The translations under genes were made by a program, and so were the position numbers. Positions 60,950 through 64,000 of a stretch of DNA of 64,000 bases are shown piece after piece (the first letter of the stretch is position 1; the number at the start of each line of letters is the position of its first letter). A model generated the notes under the pieces. That model saw nothing but the letters and a program-made list of their open reading frames with translations, was not told where the DNA came from and made no database searches. The stretch is from Homalodisca vitripennis (Eukaryota > Arthropoda > Insecta > Hemiptera > Cicadellidae): contig NC_060210.1 of the NCBI RefSeq assembly GCF_021130785.1, positions 187,248,501 to 187,312,500 on the forward strand. The letters run 5' to 3'.

Positions 60950-61075
60950 TATCTGAGGAAGAGATCACAGTTTGATTCGAAATATGTAGTGTTAGTGATC
61001 TGTATCACTAAACGATGTTAAATTCTTGTAACCACCTCCTTCTTCTTGGGTCAAATAAAGCCTTTTTAATTTCAA
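60950..61075 (+). repeat. Dispersed retroelement tail, Penelope-type, copy 2
   Basis: TATCTGAGGAAGAGATCACA, then TTCGAAATATGTAGTGTTAG, TATCACTAAACGATG and a terminal CAAATAAAGCCTTTTTAATTTC. The ordered blocks match the minus-strand copy at 2790-2925. The AATAAAGCC plus T-rich end suggests a 3' terminus. Confidence 0.45.
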
Positions 61076-61586
61076 TGAACCGTAGCATTTAATTGACTTT
61101 TTCTATAGTATTTATTACAAATATTAAACGTAATTAAAGCTATTTTTAATCAAATACCGAATCACTTTTTGAAATTTATATTACACTTTAATTCCCATTT
61201 GATTAGAAAGTTTAAAGAAATTAAAATTACAAGTGTTATTTTGGCTTAGAAGTGTCAAAATAATAATACGACAATGAAATGTGACCGTGAGAAGAGGTTT
61301 ATTTGTTCTGGAATTACTTTCATGTCATTTTTACTGCAGACAATAAAAAATGAATTTGTTTCAATCTTGTCAAAATTTTGTTTCAACAAAACACTGTGGG
61401 ATTTAATCTCAATCTCGCTGTGGACTGCCAATATTCTCTCTCTGTTCATGTGCACTAATATAACAGACTTATTGTTTCACTGTCACTGTAATATGATTAT
61501 AACAGTCTTCCTCACTATATATTTGTTTACTGGCAAGTGTCCTTTGTCTCACTGTACATGGGAACTGAATTCATCTTGTATTATTA

Positions 61587-61654
61587 TCTCTGTACCTCAC
61601 AATAGTTCCGCGTCGCACTGTCTCTGTGCCTCACAATAGTTCCGCGTCGCACTG
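61587..61654 (+). repeat. 34-bp tandem duplication
   Basis: Two copies of TCTCTGT(A/G)CCTCACAATAG followed by TTCCGCGTCGCACTG, differing by one base. It lies inside the 121-codon plus-strand open frame 61274-61639, which I regard as non-genic. Confidence 0.95.
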
Positions 61655-64000
61655 TCACTGTGCACTGAATATCTTCTAATTATCTCAATGCCTCTCTCCA
61701 TTGAATATATTGTCATAATATAACTCCGTGTACTAACTAATATCCCGTGACTTACTGCCTTTTAGCACTGAAATTAGTTGAAATTTCCTTAATTACTGTC
61801 GAATAGGGTTGAAGAAAATAAACTAAAAGTAAAATCAGTTGGAAAATTGAAACAAAATAAAGGAGATCATAATGTTTGCATGTTAGATTATTGAAAACAT
61901 GTTCTTATGTTGTATAATAATTGAGTGTCATTTTGTTTATACTCTTGCAGTGCAAACGGTGCAGTCTAGACTGATATGACTAAGTGTACCTATCAGTGTA
62001 TCTATAAGTGAATACCTACAAGTATTCTACACTGTGGTTTGATCACTTGTATTTGGTGAGTTGTATTGTGATAATCCAATGTGTGAGGATTCATATCCTT
62101 ATTGAGCAAATCTTTCATTTTAAAAGAAATCTCTTACGGATATAATAATTAACAATCGGAAAGTTATTGTTGAGACAGATTTCATACATACAGCATCTAT
62201 AATCCTGCAATACCCAATTTCAAATATTAATTATTCTTTCATCTCTTGAATAAATGCTTTTAATATTGCTTATAGTAAAAAACACATGTAATAAAGGTTT
62301 TATAATCCTGATTAGTTTGCGTGTTTAAAGTTAAATATTTCGTAAACGTGTAGAATATCCTAAAAGTTTTCAGCTTCTGGTGTACCTACCAAGTGCAAAT
62401 GTCCTCTTAGGTTTATGTGCAATGAGAAATTGACTGAATAAAAGCAAAAGCTCTCTCTCCCCCCCTCTCACTCTCTGTTTTTATAAAATGTTACTTTGTT
62501 ATTTTAACTAACATTAAACTTATGCTGTTTCGTTGCCTGATAATTTTTTTTAATTATATGTTTTTATTAAATTTTAGTGTATTATACGTAGTAATTCGTA
62601 GTATTACATATTTTTTTTTTATTGCTTAAATCATGCATGCACACAAAATTTTGAATGGTAAATTTATAGGGTTGATATTTCGTGTGAAATTTATATAACA
62701 CTATTCCTATATCGAAATTTAACGGATAAAGATACCTGTGGGTCAGGACGGTTTTTGCTTTGAGGCGAACTTGAATCCTCCCTCGCTAACGCGATGTAGG
62801 TTGTGTATTTAACTCGTGAGTATTATCTCAATTATGTTATTTGTGTACAGGTTAATAATTGTATTCTTTTGTAAGTTTTTATTCGTTATTATTTTTTTAA
62901 GACCCTGACTAAATATTGCGTCAATTTGTTTAAAATCTCTGTTTGTTCATACTTGAGTATATGATGTGGTCACGCAGAATTAAGTGCAGTTTATTATTTA
63001 TTTTATTGTTTTTAGCCGTACCGTAGCTTCATAGGCCTTCCTCGAGTAGGGGGGTAAATCTTTCGCTAACAGTCACAGTTATCATTCGTACTCTCATTTG
63101 ACTTTAGTTGGAAATATCGTCGCTATGACTAATTAATTAATTATGTATTAAGGTTTGCCATTCTTCAGAAAGAGTAAAACTGATGCACAGTGTTTTAAAT
63201 ATGTGACCGTCACATTCCGCCCTTTGTGACACTCGGCAGATTCTCGGCATTCTTCACATATCTCTAACCTCGTATTGTGCGCAAGGGCGGAAATTCCTGC
63301 ACACAGCATACTTATGTACATATAAAAGTACTTTTGACGTCGTTATTAGTTTTTAATACGTTGACAAATGATTAATAAATTGCTTCAAATTTACTTTATA
63401 TATACACTCATACGAGTTTATATAAAGACACACAATTTACATATCTGTTTTAGACCGCTAAACATTTTGAAACCCCTTGATCAGAAATTTTAACCTGTTC
63501 ATATACTAAAGCACTCACATTTTATAAACCCATATTTCAAACCCACCGGTTTATGAAGTACTGTAGTGGTGGGAAAACTATGTCACTTATTAATTATTTT
63601 TGATTACTTTATAATATTGAAGCCGTCCTATATAGCACCACTTTCTATATTTTTCATGTGAACATATTAAAGTATATGAATAAATTTTTCATAAATTACT
63701 TCGGATATTAAATATTGCTTGAAAATGTTTCCAATAATAGTTAGAAAAGCAAAATGTGAATTCCTAAAAATGTTTACTTCAAAGTAATGCTTGTCATAAA
63801 TATTCATTAAAATGGAAAATAATTTCATATTTTGAAATACCCGCACTTTGATGTGCATGGGGATCTAATAAAATAAGTTAATATTTAATGCTAAAATATT
63901 TTTCTTCTGCAAAAGCGTTAGTGAATCTAGTTTAGCATACTTGTTAATTGCCATCAAAATTGGAAGTGCCTTCATACTCGTAGAAGTGAGTATGAATGAC
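61655..64000. other. AT-rich stretch, no firm gene
   Basis: A patch at 62740-62810 is moderately GC-rich; on the minus strand it reads YIALAREDSSSPQSKNRPDP before GGTATCT, which might be an exon or a repeat. A second GC-richer patch at 63020-63300 has no recognisable coding frame. Confidence 0.4.

Noticed and set aside
61274..61639. 121-codon plus-strand frame
   Set aside because: It includes a 34-bp tandem duplication of non-coding character, is overlapped by an open minus-strand frame, and has Cys/Ser-rich low-information composition.

Overview
This is animal nuclear DNA, most likely from an insect. It is AT-rich and dominated by repeats, with short exons, GT-AG introns of 1-8.5 kb, long TG/AT/TC microsatellites, and Tc1/mariner, P-superfamily and Penelope-type elements. 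I cannot fix the order; Hemiptera is only a guess from the style of the repeats. There is no bacterial, viral or organellar gene content and no CRISPR array, and I recognised no tRNA or rRNA.

The main gene is on the + strand at 23559-45877. I assembled eight exons from splice signals and protein-family patterns. They form the C-terminal membrane part of a polycystin-1 (PKD1)-like protein, about 655 residues in this window, with the N-terminal part upstream and not found. All seven exon junctions agree in reading phase. Two exons each need one extra base removed to keep the polycystin sequence in frame, at an A run (42310-42313) and a T run (45375-45378). This is either a decaying gene or, more likely, homopolymer insertion errors in the assembly. 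The 3' part of exon 7, its splice donor and the start of the next intron have been copied in tandem about six times inside that intron (42378-43420, period about 160 bp), leaving five decoy donors.

Intron 1 of that gene contains a nearly complete P-superfamily DNA transposon on the - strand (24408-29475). It has 30/31-bp terminal inverted repeats, an 8-bp palindromic target duplication, a THAP-domain exon present in two tandem copies, and recognisable DDE-type transposase blocks broken by frameshifts.

Left of the gene (1-23.5 kb) lie a Penelope-like element fragment at the window edge, a degenerate Tc1/mariner transposase (7.6-8.4 kb), a long-TIR Tc1/mariner copy (19.5-21.6 kb), MITEs, a GC-rich minisatellite (10.8-11.2 kb), a 39-bp satellite (18.3-18.7 kb), and two short - strand exons (8618-8665 and 6644-6807) whose splice phases fit each other and which end an unidentified protein.

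Right of the gene (46-64 kb) is mostly repeats: a piggyBac-type MITE, a 32-bp-type minisatellite, AT/TG tracts and hairpins. It also holds one fairly convincing - strand terminal exon (57697-57846) and a few weak coding candidates. The TEs and repeats surround and interrupt the host genes; no multi-gene functional system is visible beyond the polycystin gene and the resident transposons.
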